Assembly (NCBI GenBank): GCA_015655565.1 | Contig: JAATEU010000401.1 | Coordinates: 1 to 8,899 of the forward strand | Reading direction: 5' to 3' | Source: Clostridiales bacterium | GTDB lineage: Bacteria > Bacillota > Clostridia > Lachnospirales > Lachnospiraceae | Length of the DNA: 8,899 nt | Shown here: piece by piece, positions 7,910-8,899 of the stretch | Layout: every line of letters begins with the position of its first letter | Position numbering within the stretch: the first letter of the stretch is position 1 | Notes under the pieces: generated by a model | Databases searched by the model: none | What the model saw: only the letters and a program-made list of their open reading frames with translations | What the model was told of the DNA's origin: nothing | Position numbers and translations under genes: made by a program

Positions 7910-8899
7910 TTAATGAATCAAGGTATGCAGTTTCCATTTACCCCTAATAAATCTTGTAACAAAACAAATTGCACGGAACAGCCAATCAATTGTCATGGCT
8001 ATCCATACTCCGAAAACTCCAAGTTTCAAAAAATTTGCCAGTATAAAGCTAAACCCAATTCTCCAGACCCACATGGAAACAATGGAAGCGAGCATCGTAA
8101 ACTTAACATCATTCGCAGCCCGGAGGGCATTAGGCAATGAAAATGCAGCCGGCCAAATCGTACAGCAGCATATGCTGTGATAAATAATCAATAGAATGGT
8201 AAGAGAAGAAGTTTCTTCCGACAAATGATAAATGCTGACAATCGGATTTCTCAATAAAATAATTCCCACATTCAGGAAAAACATAACAATATAAGCTAAT
8301 TTAAGTAATTTAATCGTATATTTCTTTGCCTGTTTATAATCTCCGGCACCTACACACTGTCCTACGACAGTTATCATGGAAAGTCCGATGGCAGAACCCG
8401 GAATCGTTTCTAAACCGGCTATATTTCCTGCAACTGCATTAGCCGTAATGGCAACCATACCAAAACTGTTAGTTAAGCCTTGAACCAAAATCTTGCCAAT
8501 TTGAAATATGCTGTTCTCCAACCCATTGGGAATTCCAATATATAAAATACGTTTTATCATGGGCAAATCAAAATCTAAATGCAATATACTATTAATATGA
8601 ATTGGATTATCCTTATTGCGGATTAAGATAAGCATTATCAGGGCAGCGGCAATTCTTGCGGATAAAGCGGGTATTGCTACACCCATTAACCCCATATGGA
8701 ATACCAGTACTAAAATCGCACAGCCTATTATATTAATTATATTCATAATGAAAGATACAATCATGGAAATCTTTGAATTACCCATAACACGGAATAAAGC
8801 GGCACAGGAATTGTAAATCGCTAAAAACGGAAAGGAAATAGCAGTCACGTAAAAATAAATCCTGGCATTATTCATAATAGCAGTATTAATGTTGCCATA
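7910..8899 (-). CDS. MATE-family multidrug/Na+ antiporter, N-terminus beyond the window
   Basis: The frame is open to the right edge; the eight codons before the ATG at 8875 (YGNINTAI) belong to the gene, so that ATG is internal. The visible 329 residues are the C-terminal two thirds or more of a protein of about 450. MATE transporters export organic cations or drugs in exchange for Na+ or H+ across the cytoplasmic membrane. About eight to nine hydrophobic segments are visible. Characteristic blocks are NSCAALFRVMGNSKISM early on and, in the second half-repeat, AGNIAGLETIPGSAIGLSM and VVGQCVGAGDYKQAKKYT, the usual VGQ-x-x-GAG-x-x-x-x-A loop. The protein ends in a basic tail (RFIRGKWKLHTLIH). 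It lies about 460 bp upstream of the licT operon promoter in the same direction and is unlikely to be part of that operon. The substrate cannot be inferred. Confidence 0.88.
   Translation of the reverse strand, partial: YGNINTAIMNNARIYFYVTAISFPFLAIYNSCAALFRVMGNSKISMIVSFIMNIINIIGCAILVLVFHMGLMGVAIPALSARIAAALIMLILIRNKDNPIHINSILHLDFDLPMIKRILYIGIPNGLENSIFQIGKILVQGLTNSFGMVAITANAVAGNIAGLETIPGSAIGLSMITVVGQCVGAGDYKQAKKYTIKLLKLAYIVMFFLNVGIILLRNPIVSIYHLSEETSSLTILLIIYHSICCCTIWPAAFSLPNALRAANDVKFTMLASIVSMWVWRIGFSFILANFLKLGVFGVWIAMTIDWLFRAICFVTRFIRGKWKLHTLIH

Noticed and set aside
8875..8899. ATG at 8875 as the true start of the MATE gene
   Set aside because: The frame stays open to the window edge, no ribosome binding site precedes it, and the N-terminal ~120 residues of the family would be missing.

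Overview
The window looks like chromosome of a low-GC Gram-positive anaerobe of the Clostridia, most likely Lachnospiraceae-like. The grounds are the AT-rich base composition, strong AGGAGG-type ribosome binding sites, sigma-A promoters with TTGACA/17 bp/TATAAT-like boxes, and the protein families present. The family-level assignment is inference from protein style, not a database match.

Layout from left to right. Positions 1-242 hold the promoter and ribosome binding site of a plus-strand HD-superfamily hydrolase (243-809). Positions 810-1154 hold no gene but three kinds of short repeat: a 17-bp tandem repeat, a 96-bp element bounded by perfect 16-bp inverted repeats, and a 19-bp direct repeat. 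Every later gene lies on the minus strand. At 1155-1652 is an ECF sigma factor that keeps region 2 but lacks region 4; its last ~45 residues look like the end of an unrelated small exported protein. A good ECF-type promoter (TGTAAC-N17-CGTCTA) precedes it. At 1806-2960 is a membrane-anchored M23 metallopeptidase split by one in-frame TAA at 2601-2603. The upstream piece carries the membrane anchor and the downstream piece carries the complete zinc site. This sigma/M23 neighbourhood appears to be decaying.

Positions 3082-7452 form a complete beta-glucoside operon read right to left. It has a near-consensus promoter (7452-7424), a leader with a LicT/BglG-type RNA antiterminator target (7376-7351) whose 3' end overlaps an intrinsic terminator (7352-7305), the antiterminator licT (TTG start at 7283), a three-domain EIIBCA permease (6419-4554), a GH1 6-phospho-beta-glucosidase (4567-3134, overlapping the permease by 14 nt) and a 21-bp perfect hairpin just after the last stop. 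The permease would import and phosphorylate an aryl- or di-beta-glucoside, the GH1 enzyme would cleave the phosphorylated sugar, and LicT would let transcription pass the leader terminator when substrate is present. licT lies behind the terminator it controls, so the circuit is autoregulatory.

Positions 7453-7909 hold no recognisable gene. At 7910-8899 is the C-terminal ~329 residues of a MATE-family transporter whose start lies beyond the right edge.

I see no clearly new defence, mobile or biosynthetic system. The items most worth following up are the truncated but apparently still promoter-driven sigma factor, the single stop codon in the M23 gene, and the compact antiterminator leader.
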